From the NCBI GenBank assembly GCA_021030915.1, contig JAGEMR010000003.1, forward strand, positions 558,001 to 622,000: 64,000 bases of DNA. Reading direction: 5' to 3'. Shown one piece after another: positions 23,285 to 33,979 of this stretch (its first letter is position 1; each line of letters opens with the position of its first letter). The position numbers and the translations under genes were made by a program. This stretch comes from Astrothelium macrocarpum (lineage: Eukaryota; Ascomycota; Dothideomycetes; Trypetheliales; Trypetheliaceae). Under the pieces are notes generated by a model. It worked only from the letters and a program-made list of their open reading frames with translations. It had not been told where the DNA came from and searched no databases.

Positions 23285-24602
23285 ATGAGCACTGCACCAG
23301 CAGCGAAGCGACAGAAGCAGCGCAAGGTGCTGTTAATGGGCAAGAGCGGAGCAGGCAAATCGTCTATGCGATCGATAGTCTTTAGTAATTATGTCGCCAA
23401 AGACGTGCGAAGGCTTGGAGCCACGATTGATGTGGAGCACAGCAACATTAAATTCATGGGCAATTTGATGTTAAATCTCTGGGATTGCGGAGGGTGAGAA
23501 ATTCCATTACTCTAGACTTCAACGCGTTTCCAAGCAAATTCATACCCTTCGCATTTCAACCAAAGACTACATTCGAAAGATGCCTGCCGAATAGTTGTCT
23601 CCGATCAGCGCTGTACCAAGTAATCACCCAGACAAGGCGACTAATCCTATCGACAACACAGACAAGATGGCTTCATGGAGCATTACCTTACACGTCAACG
23701 CGAGCACGTTTTCGGCAGTGTTGCTGTCCTCATCTTCGTTTTCGATATCGAATCCCGCGAATTTCCTGCCGACGTCGTCAATTATTCCAACATCGTACGT
23801 GCTCTGGCCGAGTGTAGCCCGGTAGCCAAGATCTTCTGCTTGGTGCACAAGATGGATCTCGTCCAGACGCAATTGAGAGAGCGACTATTTCTGGAGCGAT
23901 CCGATTATATTCGAGCCGCATCAGAGGGCTTTAAAAACGTCGTGGAGTTCTTTGCAACGAGTATTTGGGATCAGAGCTTATACAAGGCGTGGACGCAGAT
24001 CATTTACCATTTGATCCCGAATGCGTCGACGATTGAACTACTCCTGAGGCAGCTGGCCGAGGTGATTGACGCAAGGGAGCTGATTCTTTATGAAAGAACA
24101 ACGTGCTTGATGGTGACTCATGTGACGAGAGGTGTGGAAGATCACAATCCGTTCACAGATAGATTTGAAAGGGTGTCGAGTATTTTGAAGACGCACAAGC
24201 AGAGCATGGCGTGAGTAAATTCGGTCTTGACATCCCACCAGTTCTGGTCTAACTAATCTTACCAGAAAACACGCTGGGATGCCGGCAACGTCCGCAAACT
24301 TTGCAGAAATGCACGTTAAGACGGGTCGCTTCATGTTCTTCATCACGCGACTGACGGAGAATACAAATCTAGCAGCTGTCATTCCTCCATCAGAACAAAC
24401 ATTCAATGCTGCGAGACTCAACATCTTACTCGCAAGGCACAAATTTACCGAGCTTGATATCGCAAGCAAGCCCAGAATGGATGTGAGCCAAGCAATGGCT
24501 CGAGCAGCAGGGACAGGATGGGAGATGAGTGTTGGCAAAAGCCATGGGGAAAGAAGCACAAATAGTGGACAAGCTGACGATGCTGGAGAGGGCAGAGCTT
24601 AA
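23285..24602 (+). CDS. GTR1: Rag-family GTPase Gtr1 (RagA/B)
   Basis: Three exons (23285-23493, 23662-24210, 24266-24602) join in frame to 364 residues. The first intron (168 bases) is the longest well-supported one in the window and has a CTAAT branch point. The GTPase domain has the P-loop GKSGAGKSS, the switch I region ATIDVEHSN, the G3 motif WDCGGQD split by intron 1, and HKMD as the G4 base-recognition motif. The C-terminal roadblock-like half carries the Gtr dimer domain up to about residue 300, then a charged tail. Gtr1 pairs with Gtr2 on the vacuole and signals amino-acid supply to TORC1. The gene converges on SDHC with about 265 bases between stops. Confidence 0.94.
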
Positions 24603-24868
24603 AGTCAAGTATTCGTCGGAAGCTCGAGCAAACCCGGACCTTGCAAGCTGTTCATCTTATTATACCCTTCACATACCCGCTCATGCCGGCTTGCATTGCA
24701 TTTTACATGAGAGAAACGAATCACCTTCTTACTTTGAACTATCCCGTTCACAGGCAATCGTGAATCCATGCTATACACAATATTCATTTGTAGTAATCCT
24801 CTACACGAATTCTTCCCACTTTCTTGCTATTCCCATTCCCTTCTCGCCCCATCTCATCACTCCTCCCC

Positions 24869-25591
24869 TCAAATCAACGCCAACCCCAACGCACCAACCA
24901 CACTCAACCCGACCACCGCCCACCCCGTCCGCGCCACCTGCGCATTCTCAATGCCCCTGCCCAAATCCCACATCAGATGCCGCACGCCATTAATCGAATG
25001 AAACGCAAACGGCCACGCGACGGCCATCTTCGCCACCAGCTTCGCGGCCAGCGGCCACGCGGCGAAGCCCGCGGCGAGCGTCGCGCTCTCCAGGTGCCAC
25101 CCGACCAGCGGCGCGACGAGGTACGCCGCGCCGAACACGTACAGCCCGCCCGACAGCACCGCGCCCGTGACGCGGTTCAGGATCGACGGGATCCAGGTGA
25201 TTTGGGGGCGGTAGATGGACAGGTGCGGGGAGACGGGGCGGTGCAGGCGTTGGCGCTCGAGGATGCTGGCGGGTTCGTGGGTGGTGCTTGTTCTGGGAGG
25301 TGGTGGGTTAGGTGGGCGGGTGGATTGGGAGGGGTGGAAGGATTGGATTGAGGGGGGGTGGTTTCTGGTGGAGGCGGGTGAAAGTGGGTTTATTGTTCTG
25401 CTTACCGCTTCTGGAGAAAGAGGTTGTGTGAAGAGATTGCTGCTGGCCGGATGAGCTGGGAGAGTATGGAAGTTTTGGCGGGTTGGAGGGCCACTGCAAT
25501 TGCGATTAGTTCTTAATAGACAAAGCAGGCGAATTGGGTGGTTGAGCATACGCCGCCGTATGGATTGGTGCATTGATCTTTGGGCCAACAT
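24869..25591 (-). CDS. sdhC: Succinate dehydrogenase cytochrome b560 subunit (SdhC)
   Basis: This membrane anchor of mitochondrial complex II passes electrons from succinate to ubiquinone. Three exons (25591-25552, 25493-25406, 25292-24869) join in frame to 183 residues, the usual length. Intron 1 (58 bases) has a CTAAT branch point and intron 2 a CTAAC one. An Arg-rich mitochondrial targeting segment covers about residues 1-43. The conserved block RPVSPHLSIYRPQITW follows, then three membrane helices, with the haem-ligand region HSINGVRHLMWD before the third. Thr75, Trp76 and Asn82, which correspond to positions known for fungicide-resistance changes in plant pathogens, all carry the ordinary residue. 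Reading straight through the introns gives a longer but Pro-rich N terminus that does not match the family. The gene lies in a GC island. Confidence 0.93.
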   Translation of the reverse strand: MLAQRSMHQSIRRRMLNHPIRLLCLLRTNRNCSGPPTRQNFHTLPAHPASSNLFTQPLSPEAVSRTINPLSPASTRNHPPSIQSFHPSQSTRPPNPPPPRTSTTHEPASILERQRLHRPVSPHLSIYRPQITWIPSILNRVTGAVLSGGLYVFGAAYLVAPLVGWHLESATLAAGFAAWPLAAKLVAKMAVAWPFAFHSINGVRHLMWDLGRGIENAQVARTGWAVVGLSVVGALGLALI

Positions 25592-27133
25592 CTTGAGGAG
25601 ATTCTTCACAGGGCTGCTATGGAAGCTGGTTGATGTCTTGCGATGATATGTCAAGGTGAGGTGATGTAGGGATCAAGGAAACCTCGGATGCGGATGAACC
25701 AATCACAGCAGCTGCATTTTAATGCAGACGAAATGTACGATTCTTCCCATGAACGTTCATCTAGGTCACTCTACAAGTAAATAAAAGCAAAAAGACATGC
25801 ATGCTCTCTCGATGTGATGGAATTTACTGATTGGGAAGATTGGATAAAATCTCCAGTGCTTGCGGCATTTGGTAGGCCGACACAAAAGCTTGCATCGTGC
25901 CAAGATTTTTGTCAGACGTCAGCAATATCAACATCGCGCACGTCGGCCTCTTTCATGATTTTCCCTCTTCACATACGGGACTATCACAGCGCCATTCGAT
26001 CTTTGGACATGAGAATGGCGGTTTTCGTGGCGGCATCTTGTCGACTATTCATGATCCCAAGATCAAAGACCCGTCGTTAATCGCGCATCTCGTCTAATCC
26101 TGTGATTCGATGCGTTTCATATCAGGGCGACACACCACCACTATTCTTTGCTGCAAGAAGGAAGCTTGGGCCCGGCCCGGCCGTAGCATATTTACCTTAT
26201 ACTTGGTCGCCATTCGTCGCGGCTTTTCTTCCCAATTCCCGGAAACAAAGGTCATTCGTTGATATCCCCATATCAAGCGAGTTTTTACTTTTTGAATAGG
26301 GAATCAACTGCCGCGATTCCGGAAATGCCATTTTCGCTTTCCAATGCTTCAAAAACGTCAACATTACAGAATAGGATGTAGGTGATGCAGCTCGCTCGAA
26401 TTGGCCTTGGGCTTGTTCGCCGAGGTGCATGGTAAGCCTCTGATGCTTCAAAATACGCTTCTGTTTTTCTACTACCACCATGCTCCGCACCCATTGATTG
26501 GCGCGTCATCGTCTTTCCAGACTCCAGCTGTTGACCTCCTTCGCTTAAAGAGAGACAAGAGGAGCTCCGACGACGGCTTGACAAATGAGGAATCGGAACC
26601 GGGGGTAATCGCAAGCTTCTGTATGGTGTGCGCTGCTTTTAGAGGTATTGAGAGTAACCCTGGTAACTAGAGGATCATTGGTAAGAAGCCATTTTGGATT
26701 TCCTTTTTTTTTTCTCAAGGATGGCAACAAATGTTGCTATGTGAATCTGATGGTGCAGGAAAGTTGTGGGCGACAGCCAATTGTACATGGCTTGTTTTAC
26801 TGGCGTCATGCATGATCCCTCAAAGGTCGGCCTAAATGACTTTCAAGGAAATGCTCATGAGTGTGGATGTTCTTGACTATATCTGAATTGCATTGATTCA
26901 GGCCTTCATGCAGATTTTGACTCTTCACCTGCCTATTGCATTGCGGAAATTTCCAAGTCGTGTGGGGCTCCAATGGTCAGCTCAAAGTTACCGCCTGAGC
27001 AACCTGATTTCGAGTCATGCTTGAAGTTAATGTGGCATTGGCAAGAGTTTTAGAGTGTGCATACGAGGGGTCGCCTCTCCTTTTTTCCGCAAGACCTTCG
27101 TAGTCATTGTGCGTCTGGCGATCAGCCTATGCA
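25592..27133. other. gene-free stretch upstream of SDHC
   Basis: This includes the SDHC promoter. Beyond it I see short open frames only and no repeat structure. Confidence 0.45.
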
Positions 27134-28892
27134 TTAGCTTAGCGAGACTTTCCATACCCTCCAAAAGATGTGCCCTAGTAATTGCGGCGATCGCTGCAGG
27201 GAGCCAGAGCGTATCAGAGTACTAAATTTGACGAAATCGACCAGTTGGGAAAGATATAGGTTCTGGATTTTCATATTCAGCTGTGGATCCAGATCCTTTG
27301 ACGCAGGCGGCGGCGGGCCGGCTTTCGTATTCCTGCCCATCAGCTTGTCCGCATGCTTCAAGAGCACATAATTCTCCACCATGTTGCCAAAAGCCAGGGC
27401 CAAATCACAGATCGAGTACAGCAGTGACAGGATTTCCAATTGTGGATTGCTATTCGCTCGGAACAGTTCGGTCCCTATGACAATCACTGCTACATTCAGT
27501 CTAAGGTCGGAAATCGGACGATGATAGGTAGGAGAGGCTAACCAGAAGCGAACCCAATGACTTGCAGAAAGGGCATATTCAATTTTTGCGCAGAGTGTCA
27601 ATTTTCGTCCTCTTCGCGTTTGTACTGCGATGGTAGCGCTCACCATGGGCTCCGATGCATGTCGGCGCCGTAAGGAACTGAAGCCTCTCAACTATTATAG
27701 AGAGCCCAAAGGCTGTGGCGTTTTTGTGGAATCCCTGCAGCAGAGGTACGGCCATCTCCTTTCGGTAAGTTTTCACGACTATGAGGCGCAAATGGAATCG
27801 AGACAGGAGCTGGGAGGAATTTTCACCTCAAGGATGCAAGGAGACCGAAACACCCGAAAGCCTCACTCCAGCAGCTTTCAGGGGTGAGGGAAGCATGTCT
27901 GTTGCATCGGCCAGATAGTTGATCTTGATCTTTGATCCCGCTTTTGCAGCGTCGAGGTGCAGCAGGATAAGCACTTGGCACGTTACGGGGGGCTCTTGTG
28001 ACTAAACCTGCCAGGTGCTAACCACACTTGCTGATTGATGATCTCGGGACCCAGATATTAAAGATTCCGCAAGTGTCCCTTGATAGCGCCCTGAGTCGTG
28101 CGAAACCGGTACGTGACATTTTCTGAGTAAGACTGGCTAGGTTGGAATGGGATGAAAGAGAGTGGATGTGAAACTTTTGTCATTAAACCGCTAATTAACG
28201 CTAATTACGAGTCGGTCTTGACCTGCAGGCCGTTTGCTACGGTATCGCTTGCAGCAAAGTAGCTCAGGAAATGACATCCGAGCAAATCGTAGGGCACAGT
28301 GGCTACGTACCGCCTAAGTGGCCACGAGGGTGGCAGGCATGCCTGCGTATTCATGCGGCAAATCGGTTAAGCATATGCATCCGTTGATGTACACGCCACC
28401 AATGCCTGGTACACTTGTAACTTCAGCAGCCCCATTATTCGGACGGAGCCAGTCGAACACATCGAGACAAGACTCCACCACATTCAGCGCTCTTGCGGGG
28501 AACCACCAACGCGGTAAATAGCGCTGAAAGACATGGGCAGTGATTGACACCTAACCGACTTGAGCGGAGGTGAAGTTGTCGACGGATCGTAGGGCTGTGA
28601 GATCTGAGGATCCCAATCCGAATCCAAATCCCAGCGACGCTATGTTCCGTCATGGCGCCATGAGTCGCAACAATTCAACGAAACCATGCCGCTTCGTCAG
28701 ATCCATGATCCGCCTGCTAACCCCTCGATGGCCCATTCGACTTGTAGGCTTTTGGTCGATCAAGTCAAGAGCGGAGAATACTTTTGCAGCTTCCGCTGCG
28801 CCAGTGCAGATGTCGACAGGGGAATTGGTCAAGGTTGACGAAGAGGAGAATAGGAGTGAACCTTTAATATCCATGTCAAAAAGAGGCTGCAT
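27134..28892 (-). pseudogene. possible decayed gene fragments of unknown family
   Basis: Three - strand stretches read like protein but do not join into one gene: 28892-28650 (80 codons, with helical segments such as AEAAKVFSALDLIDQ), 28550-28314 (78 codons) and 27691-27134 (185 codons, with amphipathic helices such as LSLLYSICDLALAFGNMVENY). A plausible intron (GTTAGC to GAATGTAG, about 27553-27496) lies in the last. Stops and missing splice signals separate the pieces. The helical pattern loosely recalls the C-terminal half of AflR-type regulators, but no zinc cluster is visible upstream, so I do not assign a family. The frames could also be chance. I see no AT enrichment of the RIP type. 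Confidence 0.25.
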
Positions 28893-30830
28893 GGCGTCAA
28901 TAGGAGGCTGCTAGTTGGCGACAGCGGGTCACACCTGCTGGCTCGTTCGGGGCTATCTCCAAGACGTCGAATTGCACGGGCCAGAGCGAGAACCAAGATG
29001 ACGCTTCGTTGCTCGCAGAAAGAACCCTACACGGTTCTGAATGAATTATTGTAGGACAAGGGGCCATGTATCTGCATCCAGCCGTCTCTCACAAACCAAA
29101 ACACAAACCGATCAGGCGCTCGAGGCTTGGCATCTTACATTTTGAGCTCTGCTGTATTGTCTAAACATCGAACCCTTAGTGACGACACGCTATTGACTAC
29201 CGGCGAGGCGTGCTCACAATGCATATGACGTAGCTCCTCCGCAATCATGGAGCCGAAACCGCACAAGCTTCGACCTTAGATTAGCAAGCCACACCGAGTG
29301 GCAGTTGGCCAGGTCCATGGAATGCGGCTCACTGGGCGATGCCTCCATCAGGTTCCATGAAAATGCCACGGATGTTTCTGGCACGGGCTCAACAGAGTCA
29401 GACACATTTCTCCAACGGTCGTGGGTTACTCACATGAACGCTGATCTCCGTCTTTATGAGAAAAAACCCGGGCCAAGGATGGTTTAGAATGTCTTACGCT
29501 CACCAGGTTCTATTGCCAAACACAGTACTCCACCTGCGAGCAAGCATTGCTAATGCACCACGCGTCCCACTAGACTAGGTTGTTGGGTCCCAATAAGCCA
29601 TTGTAAGGCCAACAGCTGTACGAGCTGCTAAGCGGCTGCGATAAAGGCATAGAACCCGAGCGGCTGTGGCAGAGCTGAGACACTTTCCCTGGCCCGATAG
29701 ACTTGTTAGGCGGTGCGTTCCGAGGAAGGAAAGCTGGGTCCCAGGTACCAGTCACCCAGTCTTCCTGTACCCCTACACCCTAAATGGAGGTCTGGGGAAG
29801 AAGCGGGAAATCTGCTAGGATGTGTACGCTGATTACATTGGCTGCGGCACAGATGAAAGCGGAAGAGGGACGAGGGGCTCAATCTTTGATCAGATCGTCG
29901 CTTTTGATTGCTTGGCCATCATCGTCCGCAAGCAAATGAAGTGCTTCCATGAGCTTCGCCGCTTTGCCCTATGGCTTTCTGTGGCCCTTTTACCAGCTCA
30001 TTATAAGGCAGCCGCGGGAAGACCCACGGCAATGGTTCAACCCTGTATTCAAACACCATAGGTCCAAGCTTCATTCTTCTTTTCCAATTTGTCTATCATT
30101 GTTGAGGCCCAACTTTCATCATCTTGTCTACCTGAGCCTCCTCACAAGCCACTCAGAACTCACAGTGATCCCAACATGCTCTTCTAATGCGGCTGCACCA
30201 CATACATTGCAAGCTAGAAACCCTGGTAAGTGCATTGCAACAAATGATTGAATAATCAAAATAGTAGGCTCTCTGCTTATCCACAGTGTTCTTTCAGCGG
30301 CCTCGTCCACGTTACCGGCGTGGCCTTCCCTAATACCTCGTCAACGTAAATCGACCTTGCAATTTTTCTCTATTTTATTTAAAACATACCTCAATTATTG
30401 ATTCATTAACTTCTGGTCTCCAAAATATCATCCTAGCCGTTTTCTATCTTTCTTTTCCAATTTCAAAATCGTAAAAGCGCCAAAGTGGTATCGTCCAAGG
30501 AGGCTGAGACATTACTATCCAAGCAAAGTCATTGGGAAAAAATTGCTAAACCGAGTAAGCAGTGGCTTGACACCGGTGCGAGCTTTCAGCGATTATCAGT
30601 CGTCGGCAGCATTGCGCCGCTTCGACATATTTTCTGACATGCTTCCGCCCTGCACGGCTTCTCTAGCCAGGTTTGCAGCAGCCTTGCCGCCTTTTTTTTT
30701 TGAAAATGCTAACATCATACAACAGGAGACCAAGGCTATTCAACTGCCATACTACAAGACCATAATTTGATGGTTTTCAAGTCTTGGTTCTGAGAGTAGT
30801 TCTTTGGTACTATCAAAGGGCTACAACGCA
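28893..30830. other. gene-free stretch upstream of zinc-cluster regulator
   Basis: About 2 kb without a supportable gene. The last 500 bases (about 30330-30470) are pyrimidine-rich and AT-rich, as in a fungal promoter and leader. A short T run sits at about 30691-30700. Confidence 0.45.
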
Positions 30831-31733
30831 ATGATGAGAGGCTCAATCAATGAGAGATTCGCGAATAGAGAACGCTACCCATCGAGATCTGATCAACAAT
30901 ATGCTGGCTCTAATATGCCTCGTGTGAATTCCAATATGACTGGATCCTACGACCGTCCCAGACCAATGGAACCTGAGCCCTCTCATACACCTTGGGACAG
31001 ATCGCAACAAGTTACATATCCAACAACGGCTCCTATTCCAGGTCAACTTATGACGCCCTGGCCAGATAATAATGCTCAGCAAATGCCGCGTCTTCCAGGA
31101 GTCCGAGATTTGGATTTGTTCAATCCTGGAAACCAGATGGATCCATCGTCTCAGCAAAGTTTACAATACTCGACTTACCCTCCATCGTTTTCGTACACCA
31201 ATCCCGGACCCAGCAGGAGTGGAACGGATATGGCAGCTCCTAGATATACGGGAGGAAAAATCAAAATATTTCCGTCAAAAGAATCTTCACCCACATCTTC
31301 ATATTTTGAGAACCAACAAGCTTTCACGCAGCCTCCGCAGCATTTTACTTCTCAAGAGTACAGACCAACCGAGTCAGGTTCAGCCTATCCGGATCAGCGT
31401 GGAGCTAGACCAGCAGCAAGACCCGTGGGAACTGAATTTGAACAGCGCGGTAGCACTGAGACAGTGCCAGTCAACACCAATCGCCCACGTTGTCTTGGCG
31501 AGCGTGACATTCCAGGAGAAGGGAGATGTTGGATTTACGACGATGGCACTTATTGCCCAGCCGTTGTTGACGGTGAACCAGTCAACCCACAATGGGGAGT
31601 CACCAAAGCCGGCAAAGCCAGAAAACGGTTGGCTCAAGCATGCTTGACTTGCCGTGAGAAGAAGATCAGGTGTGAACCAGGTTCTCCCAAATGCATGCAG
31701 TGTGAAAGGACAGGAAGGACTTGCAAACGGTAA
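30831..31733 (+). CDS. Zn2Cys6 regulator with C-terminal zinc cluster
   Basis: This is one main exon of 300 residues, starting at the first in-frame ATG. The N-terminal 220 residues are low-complexity (Pro, Ser, Gln, Tyr, Arg) and probably disordered. A conserved-looking block follows (RCLGERDIPGEGRCWIYDDG, then NPQWGVTKAGKARKRLAQ), running straight into the zinc cluster at about 271-299: ACLTCREKKIRC, then CMQC and a final Cys two residues before the end. All six Cys are present. The stop TAA lies inside a GTAAGT donor: splicing at 31729/31730 to the acceptor at 31776 gives a stop at once, and to the one at 31780 adds seven residues. Either way the cluster is at the very C terminus, as in Ume6, unlike the usual N-terminal position. 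No ligand-binding (fungal_trans) domain is seen. The target genes are unknown. Confidence 0.75.
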   Translation: MMRGSINERFANRERYPSRSDQQYAGSNMPRVNSNMTGSYDRPRPMEPEPSHTPWDRSQQVTYPTTAPIPGQLMTPWPDNNAQQMPRLPGVRDLDLFNPGNQMDPSSQQSLQYSTYPPSFSYTNPGPSRSGTDMAAPRYTGGKIKIFPSKESSPTSSYFENQQAFTQPPQHFTSQEYRPTESGSAYPDQRGARPAARPVGTEFEQRGSTETVPVNTNRPRCLGERDIPGEGRCWIYDDGTYCPAVVDGEPVNPQWGVTKAGKARKRLAQACLTCREKKIRCEPGSPKCMQCERTGRTCKR

Positions 31734-32749
31734 GTCTGGTTTTCTTGTTGATCTAAAACATTTGACGAACGCTCAGATAGGCCAAGCGATTCAAGAGCTA
31801 GATAGTGTTGATGCACTATGGAAAGCATGTACCATGTTACATACACCGCTCCATCCCGCGGTAATCTGCCCTCTACCAATCCTGTCTTGCCATGTGCTGG
31901 CCCTACACCAGCAGTTCCACCAGCAGTTCCACCTCTTTCAGAAGCCTTTGTAATTAAGCTTGCAAGCGTCTTGGCGGTGTGGGATGTAATGAGCTGACGC
32001 ACGATCTAGAAGATGATAGGATAGGCAAAGATAAGAGCCTTTGATGAAGCGTGGATCTTTATGGTAGGGTCTGATGAGGTACGGACCGTATGATGAACCT
32101 GATCTGTTTTTCACACACAGTAATAGGTCGCCTGTTTTAATTTGAAGCCAGCACGGACTTTGGAGACGCTAAATCAAAAACCTCTTGGATTGGACAGCAA
32201 CACTTGTGACGTTGGACCGAAATTCGCAGTATCTTTTCCGAGAGTTCGTGGCGGCCGCGTGGATTCCATTGATTTTCGGATATTTGACCGTGTTCCGTTT
32301 CATAGATGGATTACATCAGAGAACATAGATTTTGCGACGAACTTGTGCTCTAATACATGGTTCTTACCGCTTCTCCTGTGTTGCGCCAAAATCGTCCATC
32401 GTTACACATCGCGTGAGCATTTTGGCCCTCTCAATTGGTTGAACGCTCGACAATTGCGGTTTTGAGTGCATACAAACACGGCAAAATGCTTGCGCAAGCC
32501 GCATTATCTCGCTAAGACAAATTTCAACCAGCCAATCACGGCAGTGGTGTATTGAGGGGGCATCGCCCGTGAAGTACATATGACAGAAGATGACATACAT
32601 ATAATCAATGAGACTAGCATGTCAAGTCTCCGGGCAGGCGTTGCAGATGGTAGAATCTTGGAGAACTAATCGTGCGTCAGCTTACGATGCATAGGTCAGA
32701 CGACCTCTACCTTCTCTATAGAACCACGCTAACCTCAGTCTAGTAATTC
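31734..32749. other. intergenic after zinc-cluster regulator
   Basis: This is mostly 3' flank. A 12-base tandem repeat occurs at about 31911-31934 (CAGCAGTTCCAC, two copies). I see no supportable gene. Confidence 0.45.
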
Positions 32750-33666
32750 TTGAGCCTCTGTTGTGACCTCACTTTAATCGTGCAATCCGAAAACTTCCTT
32801 GGGAAGTCATATTGCCCTGATGCACTTTACGACATCAACTGTGTACCGACAATACCCTTGCGCGATGGTGGCGTCGTCAACAGAATTGCACTCCAGCTCG
32901 CAAAATGCTTGGCGGGTCCGACGACAACGCACAGATTGTGACCACGGACAGTCACGTATGAAGATACAAGTTGTCTGAACCATAGCTGCTAAGGCTTACG
33001 TCCCAAAAAACATGGACATGGCATAGGCTGACCGGCTGAGGATTTGGTCCTCGGCTCTTCGATACAACATCTTGAACATACCAAACGACAACGAGGCTGG
33101 ATTCGCAGCTTTCTATCTCGGATTACGCACCATGAATTTGGCAGACGTCTCCGAGGCTATTTGACACGCTCGATGCGACCGGCCTGCATCACGTCAACAT
33201 TCCGAACTATCAGAATCAACAGTTGCGCCTGGATTGCGTCATGGGCAATTATCGATATGATTTTGAATCTTATTCGGGCCGAACATGCCATTTTAGACTC
33301 TTCCCTTCTTACAAACCCCTTCGTCATCGCCCTAAAACTCCTCTTCACCGGTGATCTGTGGAAGCATCGCTTATCTCGGCTTGTCTTACTGCAGCGCGTC
33401 GCCTTGATGGGCTAATCAATTGTTTGATCAGCGCACGTTATCAACAACGTCTTATACAATCATATGTCGAAGAGCTTGCCTGGATGATAGATGGCGGGGA
33501 AAAGACATGTCACATCTCACACGGGAGGTACTGGGTTATTGATGAATCATCGAAGCGCATGCAATCATGGAGCGGAATTTCATCAATGGCTCCAATGAGA
33601 CACTGTGTCCTGGAGCGCTATGAAAGGACAAAGACTGATCTTGCAATGTCTGCAAACCCTTTCTGA
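32750..33666 (+). pseudogene. frameshifted gene of unknown family
   Basis: Several consecutive pieces read like one protein, but the frame breaks. A first piece (about 32750-32937) ends in a helical stretch with GGVVNRIALQLAKCL. A second (33041-33161), after a poorly defined intron, includes LRYNILNIPNDNEAGFAAFY and NLADVSEA, then hits TGA at 33162-33164. Moving one base on, a third piece (33163-33350) continues sensibly with DTLDATGLHHVNIPNYQ and FRLFPSYKPLRHRPKTPL. A good intron (33351-33431, with a CTAAT branch point) leads in frame to a last piece with YQQRLIQSYVEELAWMIDGG, ending at 33666. One extra T in the run at 33160-33162 would explain the break. I do not recognise the family. It may be a recent pseudogene or a sequencing error. 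Confidence 0.4.
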
Positions 33667-33979
33667 TGATCGAATACAAGATATCTAAGAAAAGAGAACG
33701 GCACTATGACGGGAACATCAATCGTACATCTTTGGTGAGTACATTGGATTTTATCCAAAGCATTCGAGAGTTTTAGTTTGCCTTTAGTCGCAAAACAAAA
33801 GCTGTTGAAATCATTTCATTATTTACGGCTACTAGCAGTCTTGATGAATTCCCTCTAGTCCTGCCTTGACCAAATTCCATCTTTACGTTGCGTTAATGTG
33901 AGCATGATACTAAAACCCCGACAGTATTCGTACAATCGCCTAAAATTACGCAATGACATTGCATATTCTCGCACCACCC
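33667..33979. other. short gap before CDC23 3' end
   Basis: This is the 3' flank of CDC23. I see nothing else. Confidence 0.5.

Noticed and set aside
24869..25654. Continuous reading of SDHC without introns (261 codons)
   Set aside because: The extra N-terminal part is Pro-rich and unlike the family; removing two canonical introns gives the usual 183 residues and a normal targeting peptide.
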